Assembly (NCBI GenBank): GCA_030704615.1
Contig: CM060733.1
Location: forward strand, 73,844,001-73,908,000
DNA: 64,000 nt
Reading direction: 5' to 3'
DNA from: Takakia lepidozioides
Lineage: Eukaryota > Streptophyta > Takakiopsida > Takakiales > Takakiaceae
Shown: positions 34,601-46,800 of the stretch, one piece after another
Layout of the letters: the number at the start of each line of letters is the position of its first letter
How positions within the stretch are numbered: the stretch's first letter is position 1
Position numbers and translations under genes: made by a program
Notes under the pieces: model-generated
Seen by the model: the letters and a program-made list of their open reading frames with translations, nothing else
Told to the model about the DNA's origin: nothing
Databases searched by the model: none

Positions 34601-35935
34601 ACGTAGTATGCTTGGCTCTGCACATGGACATGCACGTCGGTGGTTCTTTGCAATGTGCACACTTGAAAGAACCCGCAGGAGCTTGGCTGGAGACAATGAA
34701 TGGATGATGCGTTGTGCCAGTCCAATCCGTCTCGTTTCTCCGCCCTCCTTTGGAGAGAAAGTGGAAGCACGTGGGATTGAGGCACCTCAGCTTCCCCGCA
34801 CAGAGGACATATCGTACACGAACACCATCAGCAATTTTCGTGCTACTGGTCTTCGTCACACACCAGGGGTGTCCGTCATGCTTTCGATCCATGTCTGTTA
34901 ACATCCCGGAGGCTTTCTTTGACGAAGAAACAGGTGGAAACTCGAAGATGACATTGCCATCGACTTCGGGAGGCAGAAAAGTTACCTTTCTGACTGGGAA
35001 TTTGGCATAGTCGAGAGCAGCCAGCTCGGAGCGAGAACCATCGAGGTGATGTTGTCGTAGGAGCTACACAATGGACCGGGTTGGAGTTATGCTCGAGGGC
35101 ACATGCGTAGCACCTACAGAGACGTCCATGCCGGATTTGAACGACCGTGTGGAGGACATGGGTACCTCAATGCAATCATCTTCCTCGTCGGAAATGTCGA
35201 ATACGTCCACACGAGAAGCTATGGAGGGTCTTGACGGTCCAGGTCGGGAATGATTATCGTTGCATACCTCTCTGTTGGCAGTGGCCGCCTGTCGGTTTCC
35301 GGACTCCTTTGTGGATGGTGTGGGCAGCAGCGACTGATTCGGAAAGGGAATGGGCATTCCCACAGCTCGGTACAGGATGGTGTCTGATGGGGGTACGTGC
35401 CATTCGATTCCGCAACCTCCGTCGTTACCTAGCACGACAATGGTCTCGTCAACCTGTCCAGGAACATCCTTCCTTTCTTCTTCCAAATAAACTGTGCCCG
35501 GTTGAGCTTGAATTTGGAACAAAGGTAAGTTTCAGTCACTCTGCAAAATCCTCCCTCGGTTGGGATCCAGGCTCTCCCAAGTTGCGGAGGACAGCAAACT
35601 ATAGCGTTGGAATTCGGAGCCATCGAAGACCGCACGAAGTTGGCAAGTGCGAGGTTCAGTATAGCGACAGACCAAGGCTCACAGGCACCATGCGGAGTAG
35701 ACATCGACGATTGGAAGTCGCACATTGAAGTGGAAAGTATTGTTTCAAGCTACATGCATGAAGGTGGGAGGTGTGATTCCATAGCCAGTAAGTTAGACAA
35801 TGATGGCCCATTCGGCGACGAAATAACATCTCCTGACAGTTTCTCCTTAGGGTGGATCCAGCAGTATTCTCGGTGCAGACAGGAACGTTCGCACTGACAA
35901 GTGCCAGTACTATTAGTTAAAACGGTCAGACAACC
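31640..35935. mobile_element. MULE copy B, transposase half
   Basis: Resumes exactly where 24674 left off and runs parallel to copy C (59450-63536). It continues past the point where copy C is broken by an LTR: GTTGTGCTCATCAAGAC near 35939 matches both, and copy B then passes straight into the family-2 palindrome array at 36040. That continuity is the best evidence that the arrays belong to the MULE. Confidence 0.8.
32020..35634 (-). pseudogene. SWIM-finger MULE transposase, copy B
   Basis: Read on the minus strand from about 35627 (MAPNSNAIVCCPPQL). The N-terminal half has a DUF-like Cys-containing module (CAGKLRCLNPTCFHFLS, FKCAHCKEPPTCMSMC). The DDE core follows (FRGFMADNAQANWAAV, CGFHWMQSLSHY), an intron at 33447-33529, then NMAESVHSSW and the C-terminal SWIM finger (CNC ... 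CPCKH), ending at 32020. Compared with copies A and C it has at least six single-base deletions (about 35505, 34605, 33237, 33255, 32300, 32632), all shifting frame. They may be mutations or residual long-read errors; the neighbouring 41.8-43.5 kb sequence has the same error style. Length if intact would be about 1,150-1,200 residues, long for a MULE transposase. Confidence 0.75.
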
Positions 35936-36039
35936 AAGTTGTGCTCATCAAGACTGGCCGCAATTGTGTGTTTCGGAACAATGCAACCCATTCAGGTTCC
36001 AGATTTCCCGTCCCGAGTGATTATTTCGATTGCTGGTGG

Positions 36040-37560
36040 ACGGAAATACGGCGCCGCATTTCCGTATTGCTCTTGGTCATGCACCAGAGCGACGGAAATG
36101 CGGCACCGAGTTTCCGTCCGGGGGAAACCTTTATACTCTCCAGAACGGAAATGCGGTAACGCATTTCCATCCAGCAACCACGGTATGTGAAGGTGGAACG
36201 GGAATGCGGTACCGCATTTCCGTTCTGATTGAGAATTATGAACAAAGGGAACAGAAATGCGGCACCGCATTTCCGTCCGAGTCGCACTTTCCGACATTCC
36301 AGAACGGAAATGCGGCACCGCATATCCGCCCGGGTTGAGACCTTAACACTCTCCAGAACGTAATGCGGTAACGTATTTCCATCCAGAAAGCACGGTATGT
36401 GAAGGTGGAACGGAAATGCGGTACCGCATTTCCGTTCTGATTGAGAATTATGAACAACGGGAACAGAAATGCGGCACCGCATTTCCGTCCGAGTCGCACT
36501 TTCCGACATTCCAGAACGGAAATGCGGCGCCGCATTTCCATTTTGTATCTGACGCATGGAGCCGAGTGCAATTCCAACCGCTTGAGATAGCGCAATTCCG
36601 ACCGGTTGAGACATTAATACTATCCAGAACGGAAATGCGGTGCCGCATTTCCGTTCTGACTGAAAATCGTGAACCATCAAAACTGAAATGCGGCAGCGCA
36701 TTTCCATCCGAGTCGCACCTCCCAACATTCCAGAACGCAAATGCGGCACCGCATTTCCGTTCTGATGAAAAATCGTGAAACATCGGAACTGAAATGCGGT
36801 ACCGCATTTCCGTCGGAGTCGCACCTTCCGACATTCCAAAACGGAAATGCGGCGCCGCATTACCGTTTTGTATGTGAGGCATGGAGCTGTGGAACGAAAT
36901 GTGGCACCGCATTTCCGCCAGGGTCAGACCTTAATACTCTACAGAACGGAAATGCGGTACCGCATTTCCATACTGACTGAAAATCGTGAACAACGGGAAC
37001 AGAAATTCGGCTCCGCATTTCCGTCCGAATCGCACCTTCCGACATTCTCGAACGGAAATGCGGCGCCGCATTTCCGTTTTGTATACGAGGCCTGGAGCTG
37101 TGGGACGGAAATGTGGTGCCGCATTTCCATCCATGTGAGACCTTCAAACTTTCCAGACAGGAAATGCGGCACCGCATTTCTGTTCAGGTGAGACCTCTAT
37201 ACTTCCCGAACGGAAATGTGGAACGGCATTTCCGTTCATCAACTGCGGTATGTGAAGGGGGAACGGAAATGCTGTGCTGTACCGTATTTGATTCAGATTG
37301 AAAATCATGAACCACGGGAACTGAAATGTTGTGCCGCATTTCCGTCCGAATCGCACCTTTCGACATTCCTGAACGGAAATGCGGCGCCGCATTTCCCTTT
37401 TGTTTCTCATACATGGAGCTGTGGGACGGAAATGCGGCACCGTATTTCCGTTCAACAACTAAGGTATTTGAAGGTGGAACTGAAATGCGGTGCCGCATTT
37501 TCTTCCAACAAGTACGGATGTGTAGCTTCGTGATGGTACTTAACGGAAATGCGGCGCCAC
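36040..37560. repeat. Family-2 palindrome array (GGAAATGCGG-NN-CCGCATTTCC), left rendering
   Basis: About 28 palindromes at a spacing near 50-55 bp. Each has arms GGAAATGCGG and CCGCATTTCC around two variable bases (CA, TA, CG, TG). Spacers fall into a few recurring types (TCCGAGTCGCAC..TTCCGACATTCC; TGACTGAAAATCGTGAACCA; TTGTATCTGACGCATGGAGC) that alternate, so there is a higher-order unit of two to four palindromes. It lies between the 5' end of the transposase gene and the 5' end of the methyltransferase-like gene, which are transcribed away from it. Confidence 0.9.
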
Positions 37561-38000
37561 ATTCGCATTTTCACTCCAACTCATCAGACGCTGGGACGGA
37601 AATGCCTTGAATTGTGAACACGTGGAGCAACGGAATTGCGGCACATGTCTGCACTCTATCTGACTGAAGTGGCATGAGGCGGCGCGGCCTGACCGTTGCA
37701 TAATGATGTTTGTTTTTCGGACGGCAGGCATACCCTGAACGATTCGAATTTCGTAATGACGCAAAGTCCACGAGGAGACACTTTCGTCCAACCCTTTCGA
37801 ACCCAAGTGGTGCATCACTACGTTTCATCTACTTTTGTCGTGTCTCCTCAGTCACCCTCTCGCGCCCTTTCCATCTGCACTCTTTGGCCCTTTTCCCTGT
37901 CTCTGTTCTTCTCATGCTCGAACCTGAGAGGGGGGGATTTCGTGCACCATACAGGAGACCTCGTCGCAAGCTCCAAAAATTATACTTCGGACGTAGGCCA

Positions 38001-41000
38001 ATGCCGAAGGGAGGAAGCAGATGCGTCTACAGGAGGAGATTGCCATCTCCGAGCAGCAGGCCACTTAGGCAACCCAGCCACCAGTGAGAGCTCCATGCGA
38101 TCGGGCTGCGCGCAGCTGATCGAGCACCGAACCCCCCATTTTGCTTCTGTAATTCTTAGACTGAATGCTAGGAGACTTGAATGCAGAAAATGTTTGCATG
38201 CCTAACAGGAAAGGTGGACGTGCTGGAGGGATCGCAGGAATCCGAAGAGCCGCAGGAAGAAGTCCGAGGAGCTAGCTGCAGCACATACACCCACCCGATC
38301 CCCGAGCGCGGGTATTCCTGCCGGGCCTAGCCCTGTGCGTTTCAAAGACGCGGCTTCGAAGGGCAAGTTCAAAGCCCTAGAGATCGACTCGCGTTCTTCG
38401 GTCATGGAGAATCGCCAGCAGGGGTCGGGCCCTTCTCCAGCAAAGTCGAAGAAGAAGCAGCCCGTTCCTCTACTGGTTTATGAACCGGCTTAGGCCGCTT
38501 CACCCCCACCAACGCGAATGAAGCAGCCTGGTAAAAGACAGATTCAATTGCAGCAGACACCTTCACCTGCAAGGATGAGGAGCAGAGGACAAAACAATCA
38601 GGGCGCGACGGCGAACAATCTCCCGCAAAACCGCTTCCACGAGCTGAAGCTCAGTTCCTGGAGGATTTCCCGCCTGCAGATGTTGGGGCCGACTCTGCTG
38701 CAGCGAAGGCAATGGGATCGACCGTTTATGTCGATTTGGGGCCGGAGGAGGGTGCTGCGCTCAACATTCGCAGCAAGACCTCACCACCGATGAGCAAGCA
38801 GGCCCGGAGGAGGCCTCTGCAATGGCAAAATTGCCCGCAGACAGGCCCCAGAGTGCAGCTCCAATTGAGGATGCTCCAGCTGCTCAGCCACTACGGCACC
38901 TACAGACATGTCTCCGGAGGATTTCAAAAGTGCAGCTGATAAAATGTTGGAGGAGACACACAGTAGCATTGGCAGAGTTCTGGGCAGCAGGGTATTCCAG
39001 CGGACTCTTCGAATCCCACTCTGTGCATGGTCTCCCTTCCCATCGTCAGGCAGGCCCTTCCGGAGATGTGGATAAGCTCAAGTTCGCATTTCGAGAAGGG
39101 TACCGTCTGGATCGGCAGCGTTTTACGTTTCCATTGAGAATGAGGACGGCGAAACTTGTGGACCCACTGCCGATGAATTGTCAACGTGGGATACCCACTG
39201 GCACACTCGCAACAACGAATTCGAGGCGACGCTGAAGGGTGATCCAGACTTCGGCCATATGTCGGGTAAAATGTTCTTTGTGTGGGACGGGAATCACCGA
39301 CTTCTCGCCTGGTGGGAGTACATCAAGCAGAACTATGCCAAGCACATTGGCTGGCATTACATGGTGGAGTTTGTCATCCTCAAGGTGAAGGCGGCAGACT
39401 CTTCCGTGCTCAAGAATGCCATGGCGGACTCAACTCGTAATATACTCATATCCTCCAAGCACGTTCGAAATGCGGGGCCGCATTCATTTCGGTTCCAATC
39501 TGTTTGTTTCGTGCTTTCGTGGACAGAAATGGAGAGTGTGCCTTGCACGATCACTGAAAATGCGTACATGCATACCCACATGGCACATATGCTGTACAGG
39601 GTGAGGAAAACTGGTCTCACTGATCCGCACATGTTCGCGGAAATGCTGGAGCCCGAGCTCATTCAGAAAGCCGTGCAAAAACTGACCGGACATGGTATCG
39701 TCTCACTATGGATGGAATGGTGGAGGTGATATACGAAGTAAGTCGTCCTCCGATTTCCCTCTGCTCATCCTTCAGATTGAAATTTCCAGTAATCTTTCCA
39801 CATGAATCGAATGTAACGCTTCTGCATGTTTTTTGTTGGCAGGCAAACATCAAGCTGGATTGGGCCCATGCCAAACGCTTCTTCATGGAAAGTGAGGGGC
39901 AGGTCAAAACGTTGCAGTCATTGACTGAGCACTTGAAGGAAGCCGGTGTCAAGTCCAGAACCAAATACAAGTCAAAGCTTGTGAAGCTGGTGGCAATTGC
40001 AGATCTGGCACTTGGAAAGGACTTCATCCCCGAGATTGCAAAACACTATTCTCGGGCCATGTAGCGACCATGCAATTGGAGAAACTGCATCACCTCTCAA
40101 CGGCATGTGTTGAGGCGAAAGAGAAGGTGAGCTTCAATGCACTGAAGTTCCTTCCTAGCAATAGCCACTCTCTCCAGCTCCTGACATTGGATCGGAAATG
40201 GCAGACACGGTGGCTGTCGATCTGGAATGCATCCGAGAGCATAAAGACAATGTGGTCTTTTCCACTAGAAGTTTCCGACCCTGCAGTGGATGTGGGCTCA
40301 ACCGCATGACTTGGTGGTTCCAGGTAATTCAAGGGTACTTCCCCAGATTTGCTTTTCTGAAATGAATTCCCTGAACTGCTACGTGACAATGCATGTGGAA
40401 TCGCAGGTAATGTCGAATGCGAAGGAGCAAGTCGTAATGCACACAAATTGGTTCGGCTTGTACGTCAAATGGGATGGAACATAGACATTGGAAGACTACG
40501 TGACACGTTTCAGATGTGCGTACAAGGACAACCTTTCGCCAGAGAGCTACAGACAGCAAGAAGGAGCGTGGAGTTTACACATCAGGAGGGAGCGGGGGAA
40601 AGCTGCAATGCGAATTGTTTACAGGTGAAGCATAGCTGCCCTTGTATGCGAAGCCTGGTTACGAGGTTTGTCTCGGAAATGCGGCACCGCATTCGCATTT
40701 TATGTTTTCGGTGGCACTCTGCGAGTAGGTTTGTCCAATTTTGCTCACGCATGCTGACTGCCTTGCAGGTATATGAAATACGTGCTCCTTCAGACAGGGG
40801 CCCTGGCTCAAGAGCCCCCGTTCTTCATGGCTTGGACCGTGGCGGGCCCAAGCTGTGTCTACACACCCGAGATGCAGAAAAATGGCATCCCGCGCATCTC
40901 CTTGGATGCCCGGACCTGGATATGTCTGGCGGGATTGTTGACGAGTCTGAGAAAGATCTGCACGCCTTGGCAGAAGAGAAGAGAAAGGAAAGACGTGTCC

Positions 41001-41333
41001 CTGCTGGGCCAAAGTCGGCAAAGGAATCTGCTGCTATGGAAGAATCCAGAAAGGCAACTGAGATGGCAAAAAAGACGTGGATTTGCAGCTTTGAGGCCCA
41101 ACAGAAGGGGTCGAAGAAGAGGACTCGCAAAGCAAGAGCAGTGTTGTGACACCCGCCAAACCGAAGAAGCAGAAGAAAAGCCTGTCAGGAAGAGGGTGAG
41201 GAAGAGGACTCCGAGGGAGACTGTGCAACAGCCCACCCCCCCAAACGCGGCTGCCTCCCTTGTGCCCCCCGTTGTCACGGAGGCACGAGAACTGGTCCGG
41301 CAAAGAAGGCACTCTTCAACCCCCCAGGGGGGC
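38001..41333 (+). pseudogene. ParB/methyltransferase-like gene, left rendering, cut by the gap
   Basis: The same gene as 43859-48992, about 95% identical by eye, from the ATG at 38001 to the gap, where it stops at the position equivalent to 47211. The DGNHR motif lies at 39286-39300. Single-base differences break the frame at other places than in the right rendering (for example a missing G after the start codon region, and a TAG at about 38491 where the right has CAG), and the acceptor equivalent to 45420 reads AC instead of AG. The methyltransferase-like domain is lost in the gap. It is most likely an assembly duplicate. Confidence 0.6.
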
Positions 41334-41833
41334 NNNNNNNNNNNNNNNNNNNNNNNNNNNNNNNNNNNNNNNNNNNNNNNNNNNNNNNNNNNNNNNNNNN
41401 NNNNNNNNNNNNNNNNNNNNNNNNNNNNNNNNNNNNNNNNNNNNNNNNNNNNNNNNNNNNNNNNNNNNNNNNNNNNNNNNNNNNNNNNNNNNNNNNNNNN
41501 NNNNNNNNNNNNNNNNNNNNNNNNNNNNNNNNNNNNNNNNNNNNNNNNNNNNNNNNNNNNNNNNNNNNNNNNNNNNNNNNNNNNNNNNNNNNNNNNNNNN
41601 NNNNNNNNNNNNNNNNNNNNNNNNNNNNNNNNNNNNNNNNNNNNNNNNNNNNNNNNNNNNNNNNNNNNNNNNNNNNNNNNNNNNNNNNNNNNNNNNNNNN
41701 NNNNNNNNNNNNNNNNNNNNNNNNNNNNNNNNNNNNNNNNNNNNNNNNNNNNNNNNNNNNNNNNNNNNNNNNNNNNNNNNNNNNNNNNNNNNNNNNNNNN
41801 NNNNNNNNNNNNNNNNNNNNNNNNNNNNNNNNN
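41334..41833. other. 500-base assembly gap (N)
   Basis: Exactly 500 N, a conventional scaffold placeholder. The flanks are copies of each other's sequence (41333 corresponds to about 47211; 41834 corresponds to about 36040), so contig ends overlap by over 5 kb or a tandem repeat was collapsed. Confidence 0.99.
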
Positions 41834-43440
41834 GACGGAAATCCGGCGCCCGCATTTCCGTATTGCATCTTTCGTCATGCACCAGAGCGACGGAATGCGG
41901 CACCGAGTTTCCGTCCGGGGGAAACCTTTATACTCTCCAGAACGGAAATGCGGTAACGCATTTCCATCCAGCACAACGGTATTGAAGGTCGACGGAAATG
42001 CGGTACCGCATTTCCGTTCTGATTGAGATTTATGAACAACTGGAACAAAATGCGGCACCGCATTCCGTCCGATTCGCACTTTTCCGACATTTCAGAACGA
42101 AATGCGGCGCCGCATTTCCATTTTGTATCTGATGCATGCAGCTGAGGGATAGAAATGCTGCGCACATTTCCGTCCTTAAACTCCATTCATACTCTCGAGA
42201 CGAAATGCGGTACCGCATTTTCATTCATTCTCACAAGCACGGTAGTGAAGGTGGACGAAATGCGGTACCGCATTTCCTTCTGATTGAGAATTATGAACAA
42301 CGGGGAACAGAAATGCGGCACCGCATTTCCGTCCGAGTCGCACTTTTTTGACATTCCAGAACGGAAATGCGGGCGCCGCATTTTCCATTTTGTATCTGAT
42401 GCATGGAGCCGAGTAAGATTTCCGACAGCTTCATACAGCGCAATTCCGACCGGTTGAGACATTCACACTATCCAGAACGGAAATGCGGCACCGCATTTCC
42501 GTTCTGACTGAAAATCGTGAACCATCTGAACTGAAATGCGGCACCGTATTTCCATCCGAGTCGCACCTGCCATCATTCCAGAACGGAAATGCGGTACCGC
42601 ATTTCCGTTCTGACTGAAAATCGTGAACCATCGGAACTGAAATGCGGCAGCGCATTTCCATCCGAGTCGCACCTCCCAACATTCCAGAACGGAATGTATT
42701 AGATTAAAAGGAAATGCGGCACCGCATTTCCGTTCTGATGAAAATCCTGAACATCGGAATTGAAATGCGGTATCGCATTTCCGTCGGAAGTCCCACCATC
42801 TGACATTCCAAACGGAAATGCGGCACCGCATTTCCGTTTTGTATGTGAGGCATGGAGTTGTGGAACGAAAATGCGGGAAGGCATTTCCGCCAGCGTCAGA
42901 CGTTAATACTCTACAGAACTGAATGCGGTACCGCATTTCCATTCTGACTGAAAATCGTGCGCAACGGGTACAGAAATGCGGCACCGCATTTCCGTTCGAG
43001 TCGCACCTTCCGACATTCTCGATCGGAAATGCGGCGCCGCATTTCCGTTTTGTATATTGGCCTGGAGCTGTGCTACGGAAATGTGTTGCCGCATTTCCAT
43101 CCATGTGAGACCTTCAAACTTTCCAAACCGGAAATGCGACACCGCATTTCTGTCCAGTGAGACCTCTATACTTTCCCGAACGGAAATGTGGCACGCATTT
43201 CCGTTCATCAACTAACGTATTGAAGTGGGAACGGAAATGCGGCGCCGCATTTCCCTTCTGAATCTCATACATGGAGCTGTGGGACGGAAATGCGGCACCG
43301 TATTTCCGTTCAACAACTAAGGTATGTGAAGGTGGAACGGAAATGCGGTGCCGCATTTTCTTCCAACAAGTACGGATGTGTAGCTGAGTGATGGTACTTA
43401 ACGGAAATGCGGCGCCGCATTCGCATTTTCGCTCCAACTG
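41834..43440. repeat. Family-2 palindrome array, right rendering
   Basis: About 30 palindromes in the same order as 36040-37560. Many units here have lost a single base in homopolymers (GAACGAAATGC for GAACGGAAATGC, ATTCCGTCC for ATTTCCGTCC), which is the pattern of uncorrected sequence rather than natural divergence. It leads directly into the gene promoter region and the ATG at 43859. Confidence 0.85.
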
Positions 43441-43858
43441 ATCAGACGCTGGACGGAAATACCTTGAAATGTGAACACGTGGAGCAACGGAATTGCTGCA
43501 CATGTCGGCACTCTATCTGACTGAAGGGGCATGAGGCGGCGCGGCCTGACCGTTGGATAATGATGTTTGTTTTTCGGACGGCAGGCGTACCCTGAACGAT
43601 TCGAATTTCGTAATGACGCAAACTCCACGAGGAGACACTTTCGTCCAACCCTTTCGAACCCAAATGGTGCATCACCGCCGTTTCATCTACTTTTGTCGTG
43701 TCTCCTCAGTCACCCCTCTCGCGCCCTTTCCATCTGCACTCTTTGCCCCTTTTCCCTCTCTCTGTTCTTCTTATGCTCGAACCTGAGAGGGGGGGAGTTT
43801 GTGCACCAGACAGGAGACCTCGTCGCAAGCTCCGAAATTATACTTCGGACGTAGGCCA

Positions 43859-46800
43859 ATGCCGAAGGGGAGGAAGCAGATGCGTCTACAGGAGGAGATT
43901 GCCATCTCCGAGCAGCAGGCCACTCAGGCAACCCAGCCATCAGTGAGAGCTCTATGCGATCGGGTTGCGCGCAGCTGATCGAGCACCGAACCCCCCATTT
44001 TGCTTCTGTAATTCTTAGACTGAATGCTAGGAGACTTGAATGCAGAACATGTTTGCATGCCTAACAGGAAAGGTGGACGTGCTGGAGGGATCGCAGGAAT
44101 CCGAAGAGCTGCAGGAAGAGTCCGAGGAGCTAGCTGCAGCACGTACACCCACCCGATCCCCGAGCGCGGGTATTCCTGCCGGGCCTAGCCCTCTGCGATT
44201 TAAAGACGCGTCTTCGAAGGGCAAGTTCAAAGTCCAGAGATCGACTCAGAGATCGACTCGCGTTCTTCGATCATGGAGAATCGCCAGCAGGGGTCGGGCC
44301 CATTCTCCAGCAAAGTCGAAGAAGAAGCAGCCCGTCCCTCTACTGGCTTCTGAACCGGCTCAGGCCGATTCACCCCCCCCCAACGTGAATGAAGCAGCAG
44401 GGTAGAAGACAGATTCAATTGCAGCAGACACCTTCACCTGCAAGGATGAGGAAGCAGAAGGCAATCAGGGCGACGGGCGAACAATCTCCCGCAAAACCGC
44501 TTCCACGAGCTGAAGCTCAGTTCCTGGAGGATTTCCCGCCTGCAAATGTTGGGGCCGACTCTGCTGCAGCGAAGGCAATGGGATCGACCGTTGATCTGGA
44601 TTTGGTACCGGAGGAGGGTGCTGCCGCTCAACGTTCGCAGCAAGACCTCACCACCGATGAGCAAGCAGGCCCGAAGGAGGCCTCTGCAATGGCAGAATTG
44701 CCCGCAGACAGGCCCCAGAGTGCAGCTCCAGTTGAGGATGCTCCAGCTGCTCAGCCACTACCGGCACCTACAGACATGTCTCCGGAGGATTTCAAAAGTG
44801 CAGCGGATAAAATGTTGGAGGAGACACACAGTAGCATTGGCAGAGTTCTGGGCAGCAGGGTATTCCAGCGGACTCTTCGAATCCCACTCTGTCGCATGGT
44901 CTCCCTTCCCATCGTCAGGCAGGCCCTTCCCGGAGATGTGGATAAGCTCAAGTTTCGCATTTCGAGAAGGGTACCGTCTGGGATCGGCAGCGTTTTACGT
45001 TTCCATTGAGAATGAGGACGGCGAAACCCGTGGACCCACTGCCGATGAATTGTCAACGTGGGATACCCACTGGCACACTCGCAACAACGAATTCGAGGCG
45101 ACGCTGAAGGGTGATCCCGACTTCGGCCATATGTCGGGTAAAATGTTCTTTGTGTGGGACGGGAATCACCGACTTCTCGCCTGGTGGAGTACATCAAGCA
45201 GAACCATGCCAAGCACATTGGCTGGCATTACATGGTGGAGTGTGTCATCCTGAAGGTGAAGGCGGCAGACTCCTCCCTGCTCAAGAATGCCATGGCGGAC
45301 CTCAACTCGTAAGATACTCATACCCTCCCTAGCACGTTCGAAATGCGGTGCCGCATTTCGGTTTCCATTCTGGTTTGTTTCCGTGCTTCCGTGTACTGAA
45401 CTGGAGAGTGTGCCTTGCAGGGTCACTGAGAATGCGTACGTGCATACCCACATGGCACACATGCTGTACAGGGTGAGGAAAACTGGTCTCACTGATCCGC
45501 AGATGTTTGCGGAAATGCTGGAGCCCGAGCTCATTCAGAAAGCCGTTGCAAAAACAGACCGGACATGGTATCGTCTCACTATGGATGGAATGGTGGAGGT
45601 GATATACGAAGTAAGTCGTGCTCCAATTTCCCTCTGCTCATCCTTCCCCCATTTTAAGTCATGTTTCCACATGAATCGAATGTAACGCTTCTGCATGTTT
45701 TTGTTGGCAGTCAAACATCAAGCTGGATTTGGCCCATGCCAAACGCTTCTTCATGAAAGTGAGGGGCAGGTCAAAACATTGCAGTCATTGACTGAGCACT
45801 TGAAGGAAGCCGGTGTCAAGTCCAGAACGAAATACAAGTCAAAGCTTGTGAAGCTGGTGGCAATTGCAGATCCGGCACTTGGAAAGGACTTCATCCCCGA
45901 GATTGCAAAACACTATTCTCGGGCCATGCAGCCGACCATGCAATTGGAGAAACTGCATCACCTCTCAACGGCATGTGTGGAGGCGAAAGAGAAGGTGAGG
46001 TTTCAATGCACTGAAGTTCCTTCCTAGCAATAGCCACTCTCTTCCAGCTCCTGACATTGGATCGGAAATGGCAGACACGGTGGCTGTCATCTGGAATGCA
46101 TCCGAGAGCATAAGGACAATGTGGTCTTTTCCACTCGAAGTTTCCGACCCTGCAGTGGATGTGTGGCTCAACCGTATGACTTGGTGGTTCCAGGTAATTC
46201 AAGGTACTTCCCCAGATTTGCTTTTCTGACATGAATTCCCTGAACTGCTACGTGACAATGGATTTGGGAATCGCAGGTAATGTCGAATGCGAAGGAGCAA
46301 GTCGTAATGCACACAAATTCGTTCGGCTTGTACGTCAAATGGGATGGAACACAGACATTGGAAGACTACGTGACACGTTTCAGATGTGCGTACAAGGACA
46401 ACCTTTTCGCCAGAGAGCTACAGACAGCAAGAAGGAGCGTGGAGTTTACACATCAGGAGGGAGCGGGGAAAGCTGCAATGCGAATTGTTTACAGGTGAAG
46501 CACAGCTGCCCTTGTATGCGAAGCCTGGTTACGAGGTTTGTCTCGGAAATGCGGCACCGCATTCGCATTTTATGTTTTCGGTGGCACTCTGCCAGTAGGT
46601 TGGTCTCAACTTTTGCTCACGCATGCTGACTGCCTTGCAGGTATATGAAATACGTGCTCCTTCAGACAGGGGCCCTCGCTCAAGAGCCCCCGTTCTTCAT
46701 GGCTTGGACCGTGGCGGGCCCAAGCTGTGTCTACACACCCGAGATGCAGAAACAATGGCATCCCGCGCATCTCGTTGGATGCCCGTGGTACCTGGACATG

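Noticed and set aside
36021-37533. Many ORFs on both strands rich in NGNAAPHF, RISVL and CGTAFP motifs
   Set aside because: They are translations of the family-2 palindromes, whose arms lack stop codons in most frames. They exist equally on both strands and have no start, splice or domain signal.
40773-42079. Long ORFs spanning the N gap
   Set aside because: They consist mostly of unknown bases; the open frame is an artefact of the gap.
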